From Yponomeuta sedellus (Eukaryota; Arthropoda; Insecta; Lepidoptera; Yponomeutidae), in assembly GCA_934045075.1 (NCBI GenBank), contig OW203747.1:12181894-12245893 (forward strand): a DNA stretch of 64,000 nucleotides, given 5' to 3'. The notes below the pieces were generated by a model, which was not told where the DNA came from, did not search any database, and saw nothing but the letters and a program-made list of their open reading frames with translations. This document shows, piece by piece, positions 31,791-42,310 of this stretch. Made by a program: the position numbers and the translations under genes. Each line of letters begins with the position of its first letter. Positions within the stretch are counted from its first letter, which is position 1.

Positions 31791-33290
31791 TACACGGAAA
31801 AAAAAGAATTCTTAGATTAAGACAATATCCTATTGGTCAAGACAATCCGTGATTCATATATGGCGGAAACAATATTATCTTGAATGAAGTAAAATATTGT
31901 CTTACTTTTGTTGTCTTCATCTAAAACACTCATTCTTGAAACAAGAAAGTTAAGTTTTATTTCTGAAATAAACTAATGTCTTGATGAAAGAATATAGAAT
32001 GTTTCAGGAATAAGCAACAATTTGTGATATTTGCTTTGAAGAATATACTTTGTTTTGGCTAAAGAAAAACTGTCTCCGAACAGTCATTCATTCAGTCATT
32101 CACTCTTTCTTCAAACTGCTAATATTCTTAAAACAGAACATATTTGTTTTGCAGCGAGACTCGATGTTTTATGCTAAGACAATATTTTCTTAGATGAAGC
32201 GTCTACTTTTTTACCTAAAAATAAATTTATTTTGAGAGAAGACTCGTATGTTTCGTACTAAGTCAATATTTTCTTAGGATAAGCCGCTACTATTCTTAGC
32301 TGAATACAAATGTATATTGTAGGAAGACTTCTTTGTTTCATACTGAGACTATACTTTCTTGGAAGAAGCCTGTACTACTCTTAGATCAAGAGAAATTTCT
32401 TTATATAGAAGAGTTCTTTGTTTCATACTAAAACTATATTTTCTTAGGAGAAGTCTTTATAATTCTTAGCCGAAGAGAAATTTATTTCATACTAAGACAA
32501 TCTTTTCTTAGGAAAAGCCTCTAATATTCTTAGCTGAAAATAAATGTGTTTTGTAGGAAGAATTCTTTGTGTCATACTTAGACAATATTTTCTAGGGAGA
32601 AGACTGTACCATTCTTAGATCAAGAGAAATTTGTTTCGATAGAAGACTTCTTTGTTTCATATTAAAACAATATTTTCTTACTATTATTCTTAGCCGAAAA
32701 GAAATTTGTTTCATAATAAGACAATATTGTCTTAGTAGAAGCATCTACTACTCTTAGCTGAAGAGACATTTGTTTTGAGAGAAGAGTCTTACGTTTCCTA
32801 CTGAGAGAATATTTTCTAGGGAGAAGGTACTAATATTCTTAGCTGAAGAGACATTCATTTTGGGACAAGACTTGTTTGTTTCCTACTGAGAGAATATTAT
32901 CTTGGGAGAAGGTACTACTATTCTTAGCTGAAGAGACGTTAATTTTGGGACAAGACTTGTTTGTTTCCTACTGAGAGAATATTATCTTGGGAGAAGGTAC
33001 TACTATTCTTAACTGAAGAGACGTTAATTTTGGGACAAGACTTGTTTGTTTCCTACTGAGAGAATATTATCTTGGGAGAAGGTACTAATATTCTTAGCTG
33101 AAGAGACGTTAATTTTGGGACAAGACTTGTTTGTTTCCTACTGAGAGAATATTTTCTTGGGAGAAGCTTCTACTATTCTTAGCTAAAGAGACATTCGTTT
33201 TGAGAGGATATTCTTAATGCTTCATACTGAGACAATATTTTCTAGCTCAAATTTATCCCAATGACACTTCATCCAAAAGAATTTTGTCTC
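31791..33290. repeat. Left subterminal repeat array, 85-bp units
   Basis: Repeats of the type tactattcttagctgaagag, tttgttttgggagaagactt, gtttcctactgagagaatat fill this 1.5 kb. The period is 85 bp where it is best kept: units start at 32916, 33001 and 33086, and the first two differ at a single base. Further out, towards the end, the units are more diverged and shortened. Such arrays in CACTA elements are known binding zones for element-encoded proteins; that they are so here is inference. Confidence 0.8.
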
Positions 33291-33662
33291 ATTACAAGAC
33301 TGTACAAGTAGGTATTCCCATAAAACAAACAACTCTTAAGCTAACCATTGCTAAGGCATTGATGAGCATTTTTATGTAGAAGGTTACATAAAAATGCTTA
33401 TCCAATTAACATTTACAAGCTTTGTTAAAACGTCTCGCATAAAAAAAACTCCAGCAATGGTAGGTATCTATACATACAGGAATGAAAGTAAACAGATTGA
33501 TTAATGGTAGGCAACACTTATTTATTATCGATAAAAATTGAACACATACCTATTGTTAAAATTATCTTAATGTTACTTATACTTCACAATCAACCATACA
33601 ACTGGGCTGCGACTATGGGTAAAGCGGGCTTAATTGTAAGGTTTCACAGAACAAATCAGATT

Positions 33663-33950
33663 TCAATGAAAATACCTAAGCCACAAGAAGCATTCATAGG
33701 TGCCAATAAGGTGGCAGTAACCAAATATGCCTCGATTGAGATGTACGCTTAAATACTATGTATCTATTTTTACATTTAGATCTTACAGCTTTAAGTATAC
33801 AGAAATCAATGAAAATAAGCCACAAGAAGCAATTATAGGTGCCAATAAGGTGGCAGTAACCAAAAATATGCCTCGCTTGAGATGTACGCTCAGTATTTAC
33901 GCTATGAATTTACTTTTACCTTTAGATCTTACAGCTTGTAAGTATAGTAT
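33663..33950 (+). repeat. 143-bp tandem duplication inside the transposon
   Basis: Two copies (33663-33805 and 33806-33950) share ccacaagaagcattcatagg, tgccaataaggtggcagtaa, gagatgtacgct and ttagatcttacagctt. The two short frames here (82 and 81 aa) read across the same duplicate and are not recognised. Confidence 0.75.
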
Positions 33951-34260
33951 AGTAAAATATTTTATTTTATAAAATTAAGACCTGCTTGCCGTAAAAGTCA
34001 ACACACTGTAACTCGAAAAACATGGTGTAGACTATGTGACTAATGATCTTTATAGATTTTTTCCTATTGTTATCGTTGGCCCAAAATCGATTGAATAAGA
34101 AAAAAACTTTACAGTTCATTTCACTCAACGATGTTTTCCAAGTTACACTTGTATTCACTTTTCGTAGCAGTATTGTCTTAGTCTTACGACAAAATTAGTT
34201 TTACAACTTGGGCTACTAGAATGAAAACATACCGGCTTAAAATTGTACCGGCTTATAAAA

Positions 34261-34266
34261 TTTATT
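34261..34266 (-). terminator. Candidate polyadenylation signal for the transposase mRNA
   Basis: AATAAA on the minus strand (tttatt on plus) lies about 575 bp after the transposase stop. No such signal is found in the 60 bp between the SAM-gene stop and the transposase ATG. Confidence 0.35.
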
Positions 34267-34367
34267 TAAGTATACCTACTTTATACTATTATCATTATTT
34301 TTGATCGTATTTTAATTAATTTTTTTAATCAGTTTCAGCATACACGTTGGAAATAAAAAAGGTCATA

Positions 34368-34573
34368 CAGGGTGGCTTAGTTTTAGAGGTCTATTTTTTT
34401 AGCTGAAGGGCATCATAAGTACTTAATGGTTTAGAAAAAACATTTGTACAAAAAATGTAGCTAAGGAGAGTTAATGTGAAAACTAAAAATTAGTACAACC
34501 AATGTTTTTAATATGTAAACAATTACGATAATGGTCTCGAGGAATTTGACAAAATTGAAACTGAACCACCCTG
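34368..34573. mobile_element. Small mariner-type MITE nested in the transposon
   Basis: The ends CAGGGTGGCTTAGTTTTA and the inverse (tgaaactgaaccaccctg) are bordered by TA on both sides. The 206-bp length, the CAGGGTGG end and the TA duplication fit a Tc1/mariner-derived MITE. It lies in the presumed 3' untranslated region of the transposase. Confidence 0.6.
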
Positions 34574-34838
34574 TATAAGGAAACAGTCCCAAAATAATAC
34601 TCTATTATTATGTCTTTGGTTGAAAGTAGTTTTAATTTTTTAAAACTATAAAAGAGTAAATAGAAATCTCCTGACTTATAGGAAAGAGATATTGCTACAA
34701 TATAATCAATACTGAATGTTTGATAAAAAAGTAAGTTTCTCGTATTGACAAATTCAGCGACCCCTTCAAGTGTGACCGGACATATTTTGTAATATGAACA
34801 CTTGAAAGCATCTTCGGGAAATCCGTTAATAATATATT

Positions 34839-37220
34839 TTACGTCTTTAAATCCACATAAAAACATAAATTTAACTTTCTGATTAAAGTAGGTGTTCTAC
34901 AGTCACAATCTTCCAAGCGAACTAATCTTGTCTGAGACGTAGATTCCACGATAAATGCCATATAATGAGAAGAGTAACCTACAGTTTCTAGCACTGTACA
35001 CAAGAATGCTACCATACTTTGATCAGATTCATTTAAAAAAACTTTGTCAATTTTATAGAATATTGGAGAATGTATGTCATACTTGTACAATATAACATTT
35101 TTGTTACTGTAATTTGTTCCATTTTTTTCGAAGTATTCGACGCAGATATACTCAGCGTCATTCAATTCGCTAGGGTACTGCTGGACATGAATTACTTTAC
35201 CATAAGAAATACAGTCAGCAAACCCGTTTTGCGCCATTAATCTATAACTGCTCTTCAACTGATGCCTTGTTGCAAGTGTTAAAGGTAAGTTTTTTCTACA
35301 AGAGATTGATTGAGCTACCGCTTTTAACTCTTTGTGTTTTGATTCAAACTTAAACGCGCTGATTAATATGGGAGGGCCTATTTGCTCTATTACTCTCGGA
35401 TAATGAAGAAGAAAATGGTGTTTGGGTTTTAAAGAGCAGCTGAATATACTTTGCAGGTTTTCCAAATAATTTTCTATCAAATTTCTCAGATAATCAAGAA
35501 GTTCCGGAGTAAATACCTGAGATGTTAGTATTTCTGTTATCTCTAACAAACATAAGTAATGAAGCCATGTAGGATCATCCTTTACATCGACTAAGTCTCC
35601 AACAATAAATCTGAAGTTCCGAACAAGACACAACATTTCTGAAGCTGAAAAAATTATTTGCCCATTTAGAAGATGTTGCTTGGTAACTGAGGGTGGACAA
35701 TTTTTTTCCGTTTTCAAATAAGTAAAATATTTAATTCGGGAGTTTAATGTTTTTAGTGAAAAGTAATTGCTGTCTACTAATTTTTTTATAATAACACACA
35801 TATCATATCTATGTACGCCTTCACATAGATCATGCATTACGTCACATGTCAGATTTTTATACGTATGAAAATTTAACTGATGCCATACGCATTCTTCTTT
35901 TATGCCTACATTGTCTTGACAGTGTCTATCGTAGTCAATTGCTTTGCGGGTATTTTGAGGGCGCTCTTTAGTGTCCGTTTTAGTTTGGCCTTTGGACGTA
36001 ACGCAGAATCTACAAAAATGATTTGAAGCAAAACTTTCGTGAAAACCTAAAATTGAGTGGAGGCCAAGGTTGTCGCCAGATAAATTTGCTAGGCAAAATT
36101 TAACGACAGTTGTATGTTCTTTACAAACTATCGAGATTCCTTCCTGTTCTAAAAACTTCAATTCTGAAATTAGAGGACCAAAAACTGATTCATTGCCAAA
36201 TTCAGTTTTATCAGCGGTATAAAATACAAGCGCAAGTAAAATGTTCTCTAAACGACTGCTAAATTTAGGGGGTATCGTAGAAATAGTTGCATACACAACA
36301 CCGATCTTCTGGCTGCCCGCGTGACTGCCTAGCGGATTTCCAGATTCAAAATCGTCATAATAAATTGTTAGCGGTAGAATTTTTTCTCCCCCATCGAAAT
36401 CTTTGCTTACATCTTGCCAAAGCTTCCCATTTGCTAAGTTTCTCAAAATGAGATTATCTCTACAAACGTCTTTTTGATAATTTAATAGAACGTCTAGCAC
36501 ATTAGGTACTTCCAAAAAGGATTTGAGATTTTTCCGCAATGGAATTAAATAGGAACATCTATTTTTTAACGTCATTTCAATGGCACCATGCGATGACTTA
36601 GTGTCTTCCGAAACTCCAATTGTTTTTGAAATTGGCTCAGTAAATGTAGGTAGATTTTTGAAACGCTCTATTCTCTTGTAATCAGTTCCTAAATTTTTAA
36701 AAGAATTTTGGAGAAGTGACAGCATTGACGAACATTCTTCTGATATGCTACTCAAGGTTTCCTTTAATATAACGATAGGTTCCGATGAAAGTAAATTAGT
36801 TACTAACTGCACTATAGTCTGAATTAAAGTTCTAGGCAAACTAGAAATACTATATAATTGTGACAAAAATGAAAGAAGTAATTTGTCAAGTGCAAGTTTA
36901 AAATTTATCAACGGGGAACTTACATTGTCACAGTCATTATCGTGTGTAGGTAAAGTTGATTCAAAAATGTTGGCAGGTTTATCGATTACACAGGGGTCAA
37001 CGTCAGTTCTCGTTTTACAATGTTCCTTTTTAACATCACTTTTGTTTTCAACACCATGATAAACACAAAAATGTTTTTTTAAAGAAGATTTCGTATGATA
37101 AACTCGCTCACAGTCTTGAAAAGGACATTTAAAATATTCTGTTATATTGTGAAAATAATTTAAATGAACGAAATATGTTTTAAAATCATGGTATTCAGTT
37201 TTACAAATTGAACAATGCAT
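34839..37220 (-). CDS. TNP2/EnSpm-like transposase with two C2H2 zinc fingers
   Basis: A single open exon of 793 codons from the ATG at 37218-37220. The frame is open five codons further, but only from a TTG. Residues 3-24 (C3-x2-C6-x12-H19-x4-H24) and 32-55 (C32-x4-C37-x12-H50-x4-H55) form two classical zinc fingers, likely for DNA binding. The core has YYDDFESGNPLGSH (D289/D290), LSGDNLGLHSILGF (D383), a CRFC pair (C403, C406), DVMHDLCEGVHRYDM (D460-D464) and FKFESKHKELKAVAQ (623-637), the pattern of TNP2-like transposases; D289/290, D383 and a later acid are the likely metal ligands, not proven. Action would be in the nucleus, cutting and rejoining the element's ends. There are no stops or frameshifts, so it may be functional. 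A consensus 3' splice site (ttgtattttag) ends 4 bases before the ATG. Confidence 0.8.
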   Translation of the reverse strand: MHCSICKTEYHDFKTYFVHLNYFHNITEYFKCPFQDCERVYHTKSSLKKHFCVYHGVENKSDVKKEHCKTRTDVDPCVIDKPANIFESTLPTHDNDCDNVSSPLINFKLALDKLLLSFLSQLYSISSLPRTLIQTIVQLVTNLLSSEPIVILKETLSSISEECSSMLSLLQNSFKNLGTDYKRIERFKNLPTFTEPISKTIGVSEDTKSSHGAIEMTLKNRCSYLIPLRKNLKSFLEVPNVLDVLLNYQKDVCRDNLILRNLANGKLWQDVSKDFDGGEKILPLTIYYDDFESGNPLGSHAGSQKIGVVYATISTIPPKFSSRLENILLALVFYTADKTEFGNESVFGPLISELKFLEQEGISIVCKEHTTVVKFCLANLSGDNLGLHSILGFHESFASNHFCRFCVTSKGQTKTDTKERPQNTRKAIDYDRHCQDNVGIKEECVWHQLNFHTYKNLTCDVMHDLCEGVHRYDMCVIIKKLVDSNYFSLKTLNSRIKYFTYLKTEKNCPPSVTKQHLLNGQIIFSASEMLCLVRNFRFIVGDLVDVKDDPTWLHYLCLLEITEILTSQVFTPELLDYLRNLIENYLENLQSIFSCSLKPKHHFLLHYPRVIEQIGPPILISAFKFESKHKELKAVAQSISCRKNLPLTLATRHQLKSSYRLMAQNGFADCISYGKVIHVQQYPSELNDAEYICVEYFEKNGTNYSNKNVILYKYDIHSPIFYKIDKVFLNESDQSMVAFLCTVLETVGYSSHYMAFIVESTSQTRLVRLEDCDCRTPTLIRKLNLCFYVDLKT

Positions 37221-37223
37221 TTT

Positions 37224-37235
37224 ACTAAAATACAA
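37224..37235 (-). promoter_or_regulatory. 3' splice site in front of the transposase ATG
   Basis: Minus-strand sequence tgtaattgtattttag ends at 37225, leaving TAAAATG as the exon start. It has a pyrimidine-rich tract and AG. Only 60 bases separate the SAM-gene stop from the ATG, so a separate promoter is unlikely. Splicing from an upstream donor would place the transposase first in its mRNA. A donor in phase 2 (the end of SAM-gene exon 3) would even join in frame. Confidence 0.5.
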
Positions 37236-37280
37236 TTACATAAACGGAAGTACAGGAAATACTAATACAATGGTCAAGGT

Positions 37281-40200
37281 CTAGCATTTAGCATTAGAAA
37301 TTAAATCCATGATGTAAGGGGGAATGACGTCATATTTAGTGTTTATATTATAAACACATATTTGGATCAACAAGAACAGATGGTAGCCGGATTTTGGATA
37401 AGCTATATGCAGTGCGTGAAAACACTTGAATAGTGTATCAAAGGCCTTATAGGCAGATTTATAGACGTACCTGACCTTGTCTATAATCAGGTAAAATGTA
37501 CCGTGGAAATCTTCGTCGGAAGTGCAATGTATGATGTACGGCTGGACGGTCTTTTGTTTTCCTGATGCGGCGGTGAATATTTCGTCAATTTTCTTTTGTA
37601 CATCCCCAGGTGTCTAGAAAGTAAAATTCACCATTGAAACGCCCGTTTCACTCAACATAGAAAGTATTAAGATACAAGCGCAAAAAAGCATATTAAAAAT
37701 CTAGAAAAGCTCGGTTTATACCTTAACATTGACAATGAAACTTTCACTGCATTCCTTTATTGAAAACTTTTCCCGTTTATTTAACCGTCCCTTTGGCGGC
37801 ACCAAATGGCACAGCAGCTCGATTTGCGATGCAAGTTTGTGATCTAAAATAATAATAAAAATATAACTAAATTAATTATTACAAAATTTTTCTAATTTCA
37901 AGATGCGCGGGTATTGCGGGGCGGGCGCACTCTCCCGCCCCGCCCCGCAAAACCCCTGTCAGACCCGTCAAGTGCAAACGATAGAAGCTAAGCCATATTT
38001 AGTAACTTATTAGGCGATTTTCACTAAAAAAAAATATTTTATCTCTCGTATTATCTAATGCAGGTTATAAAGGGCATAACGACCAATATTTTATAGTTAC
38101 ACCCCTATGAGAAATGTACAATTTTAAATCGATTCATAATTAGGTATATGGCGGAACGACCTTACAAACTTTCTGCCGGGGTGACAGGGAGAAGTTGAGA
38201 GCTAAAGGGGAGGCCTTCGCCCAGGAGTGGAACACTAAATCGGCTAATTAAAAATATAATTAAAATGTATCGATGATCTCCGTGGCGCAGTGGTTAGCGC
38301 GTCTGCCTACCATGCGAGAGGTCCCGGGTTCGAATCCCGGCTGGGAACAAAAAAAACCCAGGTCTTGGATGTTTACATGTTTGTGACGTCGCTGTTCCTG
38401 GTTCCCACCCACGACACAGGGTATCCTAGTGTGGGGCCAGAAGCAATGTATGTGCCTGTATGTAAACGTTAAATGTTATGTTATATACTCACCGGTATTT
38501 GTTAATCCGTCAATATATTCGACCAACGCCACTGTCTCCTCTTTCGAATTTTGATGTTTTTTAATATTCTTAACTTTTTCGATAAATTCGTCCCAAAAAA
38601 GGTAAAATTTATTCGATTTTTCAGGATATATTGCCTCGAAATCTAAATTGATCTGAAAAAAAAAACCAATGAGTTGTCTGTAGTGCCACAAAGTTTCTGA
38701 CCCAGTAAAGTTGTCAAATTTAGTATGAAAACGTCAAGTTTAATATGACAAAAGTGACGCATTCATTAACGGAGATTAAAAAAAATCTTACCAAAACATC
38801 GCTTCTGATATCGTTTAATACGGGCCAATTTGCGATAAATCCTTCTACAGTGTCATACTGTGTCAATTGGCGGAGTTCATGAGTAGCTTTCCACTTCTTG
38901 ATAACATCATCCCAAGGTTCTGTGTTGTTTTTTAACCACACAACATCATCTCTGAGAGTATCTAAAATGTGGACTATATGATTAGTATCGCATCATGGAT
39001 AAAAATTACCAAAATGAAATAAATTAAATTCATTAAATATGCCAGCCCCTTGATTCATTACATTACACAGACAAAAAACTAAACTAATATTTTTTATTGA
39101 AAGCAATCTATACTTCATATTATGTTTAGGTATTTAAATAAAGGTAAACAATCTTGATATGCCTTTTTCTTGAAATGTACACTTATAAAACCAAAATCTT
39201 TACACATTACCAATTCAATGCTAAATTAAATGTTGTATCATAAAAACATTCAATTTCTAAAAATTATGATTTAAAAAGTGTGTATTTCAATAAAAAGACA
39301 TCCAGATTATTTACCTTTACTGAAGAGCACCTAAACATATGGAGTATGTATAATACTGTTTATTCTTGATGACAGTTAGGTACCAGTCTCTCTATTTCTA
39401 TCGGAAACCTTTCTGTCACAAGGTTGTCTGGAAGAAATTGCTGTTAGCAATAAGACTGCATATCATATTTTATTTTTTAACTGTAACTTATATAGTATAT
39501 TTATCTCGTTTCATAAGTGCACAAAGAATATTCTTATCTTTCCAACTCTAATCAACTAAAAAAACTTATTTTGTTCTTATTCTAGTGTTCTCTCAATACT
39601 AGAATGTGTTCTTGAAATTCATGTTATCTTAATTTGAGAGTATCCAATTATCTAAAAGACAAGACATAAGGCAAATAAATAATTGGCAATGTAACCTTAA
39701 AAATAAAAATAATGTGAAGCAGGTAATACTACAGCAATCTACACAAGTATCTGGTACACAATACACCACATTTTATCTGCTGAGAGGGACCTCAATCCAA
39801 ACAAATTTTACTACAGAGGCTAAACAAATCAAAGCAAAAAACAGCTAGCTGTTAGATACATTTTACAGGTACCTAGTAGATTGGCCACAATTAGAAAGTT
39901 TGGTTCCTCCATCAGCAGTTGAAAGGTTTCCCACTACTTACCAGACACCCTGATATTTATCTACCACTAACTACAGTAAATAAATAGAATAACTATAAAT
40001 AAACCTTGTTGTTCTTTTTTTTTGGATGCAGTTGAAGGGTTGTCCATTACTTACCGGACACCCTGTATCTATCTACCACTAATTACAATAAATAAGAAGA
40101 ATAACTTTAAAAAAACCTTGTAGTTCTGTTATGTTCTTATTTTTTTTTTGTTTGTGATCAACAAAATTTTCATTTCCAGATGTTTTTCTTTTACGCTCAC

Positions 40201-42165
40201 CAGATTTGTACAGGGTATTGCGGATTTTATCCACTAATTTTCCCTTTGCAAAAGCTGGTTTTCCAGAGATTGAGTCCCTTTTTTTTACTGGAGGAACAAA
40301 GTATGTTCCGGCATTCTCAGTTGGAAAGAGAGCAATAATTTTTGAAGTTAGTATGTTATACTCCTCATAATTGATGCGACTGGAAGATAAGTGATATTTA
40401 TTATATCTACCAAGTGTTTGGTCCACTCTAACACTTCAGGTGCCAGTAAAGTGATTTGTTAATAATTTTAGGCATACTTTTGAGTCCAAGACAAGGATAG
40501 CTGTTCATGAAAATTTAGCTCAAAAAAATAAATTATCATAAATCATAACTTTACATAAACAAATAAAAATATGATTAATTGGTCAATCCAAATGACTTGA
40601 GCCTAAACTTGACCAGTGGTCTATATTTATAATTATTTATGTTATTTTGATCACATACATACAAATTTAGGTTGGTGGATAAAGTTGGGAGCTTAGAAAT
40701 GGTTTGGTTTGTTATCAAATGGTTTTTCTTTTTTTTTCATAACATTATTCTTGTAAGAAAAAAAATTCAAAAAGTGGACAACAATGACGACCTCTGTGGC
40801 GCAGTGGTTAGCTCATCTGCCTACCATGCCATGATAGGTCCCAGGTTCGAATCCCGGCTGGAGACGAAAAAAAAGAAACAGAGGTCTTGGATGTTTACAT
40901 GTTTGTGACATTGCTGTTTCTGGTTCCCACGACACAGGGTATCCTAGTGTTGGGCCAGAAGCGATGTATGTGTCCGTATGTAAATGTTATGTTATGTAAA
41001 TTAATAGGTACTTACTGATTTACAACACGTGTAAATATCCTTCGGCAAATGATGTCAGTCAGATTATTGCGGTGTTTGGGCGTCAATATATTGTGTGTGG
41101 TATAATATTGTAAAATGCCATTTCCAGTAGGAGATGTGGACAACAGCGTTTTAAGATCAAACTCAGGGAATGGTGGTCGGCTTGTTAACATGTCAAGCAG
41201 AAAGTTGTCGTCCAATTCTGGATCAAGTTCATTAACGCTGTCTTGTGAGCAGCTTGGGAAGGAACTTACAGTTGAAGTCTTACTCTGAAAATAATTTTTG
41301 ATATAAATTTTTTGGTTGGTTTGGTTGGCGGGAGAGAAGGAAGGTAAAAAGGTTTAGGTAATTCTCCATAATAATTAACACATCCTAATGTACCTATGTG
41401 TGAAAATTTCTACCGACTACCAACTACGGTTCCAAAGATTAACCTCTGGTTTCTCGTACACTAACAATCTGATAATCTACTGTTAACAGAGCTGTCAGAC
41501 GTTTTTTTTTGTATGCACTTTCGTCAACGGACAACTGTTGACAGTAGATTGACAGATTGTGAATGTACGAGAAACCGGGGGAAAGTCCTAAAGTTCGTAT
41601 ACAGACAGCAGAGGCAAAGTAATGGTGGCCATACACGTTAGGGTTTGCATGATAGTTTTAATCTTGCAAGCATAACAGACAGGCATAACCAAGCTTACAT
41701 GCACTGAGAACTGTAATACAGTTTTATCACATACTAGGGCTTGCCTGTCTGTTAAGCTTGTACCATAAAAAAAGCTAAACTCTGGTGGGTTGGTGGGTAA
41801 AGTTGGGGGGTGAGTGGGTGAATCGATCGATGACGAAAAATAATTAGTCATACGAACCTCCGCCGTCAGGTGTTCACCGATTTGTTTCTTAAGATATATG
41901 CGTGTCGAAATTTTTGGACACAGCTCCTTAAGTATCTCGTCTGTCAAGTCTCTAAAATGACTGCTATCAATACCATTCTCTGAAAACAATAAAAAGGAGT
42001 TGTAGGGGTCGGTCTTTACGCCCACTCACCCAAGGGAGCAGGCGGGCGGGAAGCAGAATCCGAGGTTGACTCGGCGCCGGCCACAAAAAAGAAAAACTTA
42101 CCTATGAACTTTTCAATGATGTCTTTGTCCACTTCCCACGACGTTAGCAATTGTTCTATGTTCAT
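37281..42165 (-). CDS. SAM-domain transposon protein, eight exons (SAMD3-like)
   Basis: Exons on the minus strand, each with GT-AG borders: 42165-42102, 41979-41858, 41284-41016, 40379-40201, 38961-38792, 38652-38493, 37843-37722, 37613-37281. Phases agree at every join (1,0,2,1,0,1,0), giving 472 aa with TAG at 37281-37283. Exon 4 may instead run to 40117 (500 aa), also in phase. Residues 1-60, split over exons 1-2, form a SAM domain (MNIEQLLTSWEVDKDIIEKF, then GIDSSHFRDLTDEILKEL). Later blocks include ALFPTENAGTYFVPPVKKRD, GKLVDKIRN, WLKNNTEPWDDVIKKWK and QIELLCHLVPPKG. I recall these from animal proteins labelled sterile alpha motif domain-containing protein 3-like, often beside such transposases. 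The job is unknown; a SAM domain suggests self-association or end binding. The start has a good context (aagaaaATG), but the frame is open upstream to 42387. Confidence 0.8.
37914..37950. repeat. GC-rich hairpin in intron 6
   Basis: The sequence ttgcggggcggg and cccgccccgcaa can form a 12-bp stem in otherwise AT-rich intron sequence. C-runs on the plus strand (G-runs on the transcribed minus strand) could also form a G-rich structure. Confidence 0.5.
38275..38480 (+). repeat. SINE-C copy in intron 6, antisense to the gene
   Basis: The tRNA-like head (gatctccgtggcgcagtggt, tgcctaccatgcgagaggtc, ccgggttcgaatcccggctg) is followed by aggtcttggatgtttacatg, ccacgacacagggtatccta, ggggccagaagcaatgtatg and atgttatgttata. 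It ends about 7 bp before the exon-6 donor. Its body and tail match 40786-41000, 54744-54937 and 56597-56790. Confidence 0.8.
39395..39545 (+). repeat. LINE 3' tail (family E) in intron 4
   Basis: The sequence cacaaggttgtctggaagaa attgctgttagcaataagac is a diverged copy of the family E tail, inserted antisense to the SAM gene. Confidence 0.5.
39916..40135. repeat. 113-bp tandem duplication next to exon 4
   Basis: Two copies (39916-40028 and 40029-40135) share cagttgaa, ccactacttacc/ccattacttacc, gacaccctg and ctatctaccactaa. The right copy overlaps the long form of exon 4 (to 40117), which makes the shorter form (to 40201) with its gtgagc donor more likely to be the original one. Confidence 0.7.
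40786..41000 (+). repeat. SINE-C copy in intron 3, antisense to the gene
   Basis: The head is gacgacctctgtggcgcagt ggttagctcatctgcctacc and caggttcgaatcccggctgg. The body and tail are as in the intron 6 copy. It ends about 10 bp before the exon-3 donor (gtaagt at 41010-41015). Confidence 0.8.
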
Positions 42166-42310
42166 TTTCTTACTACAATAGAACGAGAGCGAAATAATCC
42201 GCTGCATGCACTGAGGGTGAGCGGAAAAAAAGAAATGGCGCGGGCGCAGCGCGCTCAGCGCGGAACAACGACCATAGTGTTGCCAACCGCTACGGAAAAT
42301 CCCCCAAGAA
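42166..42310 (-). promoter_or_regulatory. Likely 5' untranslated/promoter region of the SAM gene
   Basis: A locally GC- and CpG-rich stretch (gcgcgggcgcagcgcgctca) immediately upstream of the SAM-gene ATG stands out from AT-rich surroundings. No TATA box was identified. It is the natural candidate for the start of the shared transcript, by position and composition only. Confidence 0.4.

Noticed and set aside
31463..31852. 129-aa plus-strand protein
   Set aside because: No recognisable domain; its last third reads into the transposon's terminal repeat, and the minus strand has a better splice and polyadenylation layout.
34483..34866. 127-aa minus-strand protein after the transposase
   Set aside because: It overlaps the transposase end in another frame, crosses the small MITE and has no domain; it is most likely 3' untranslated sequence.
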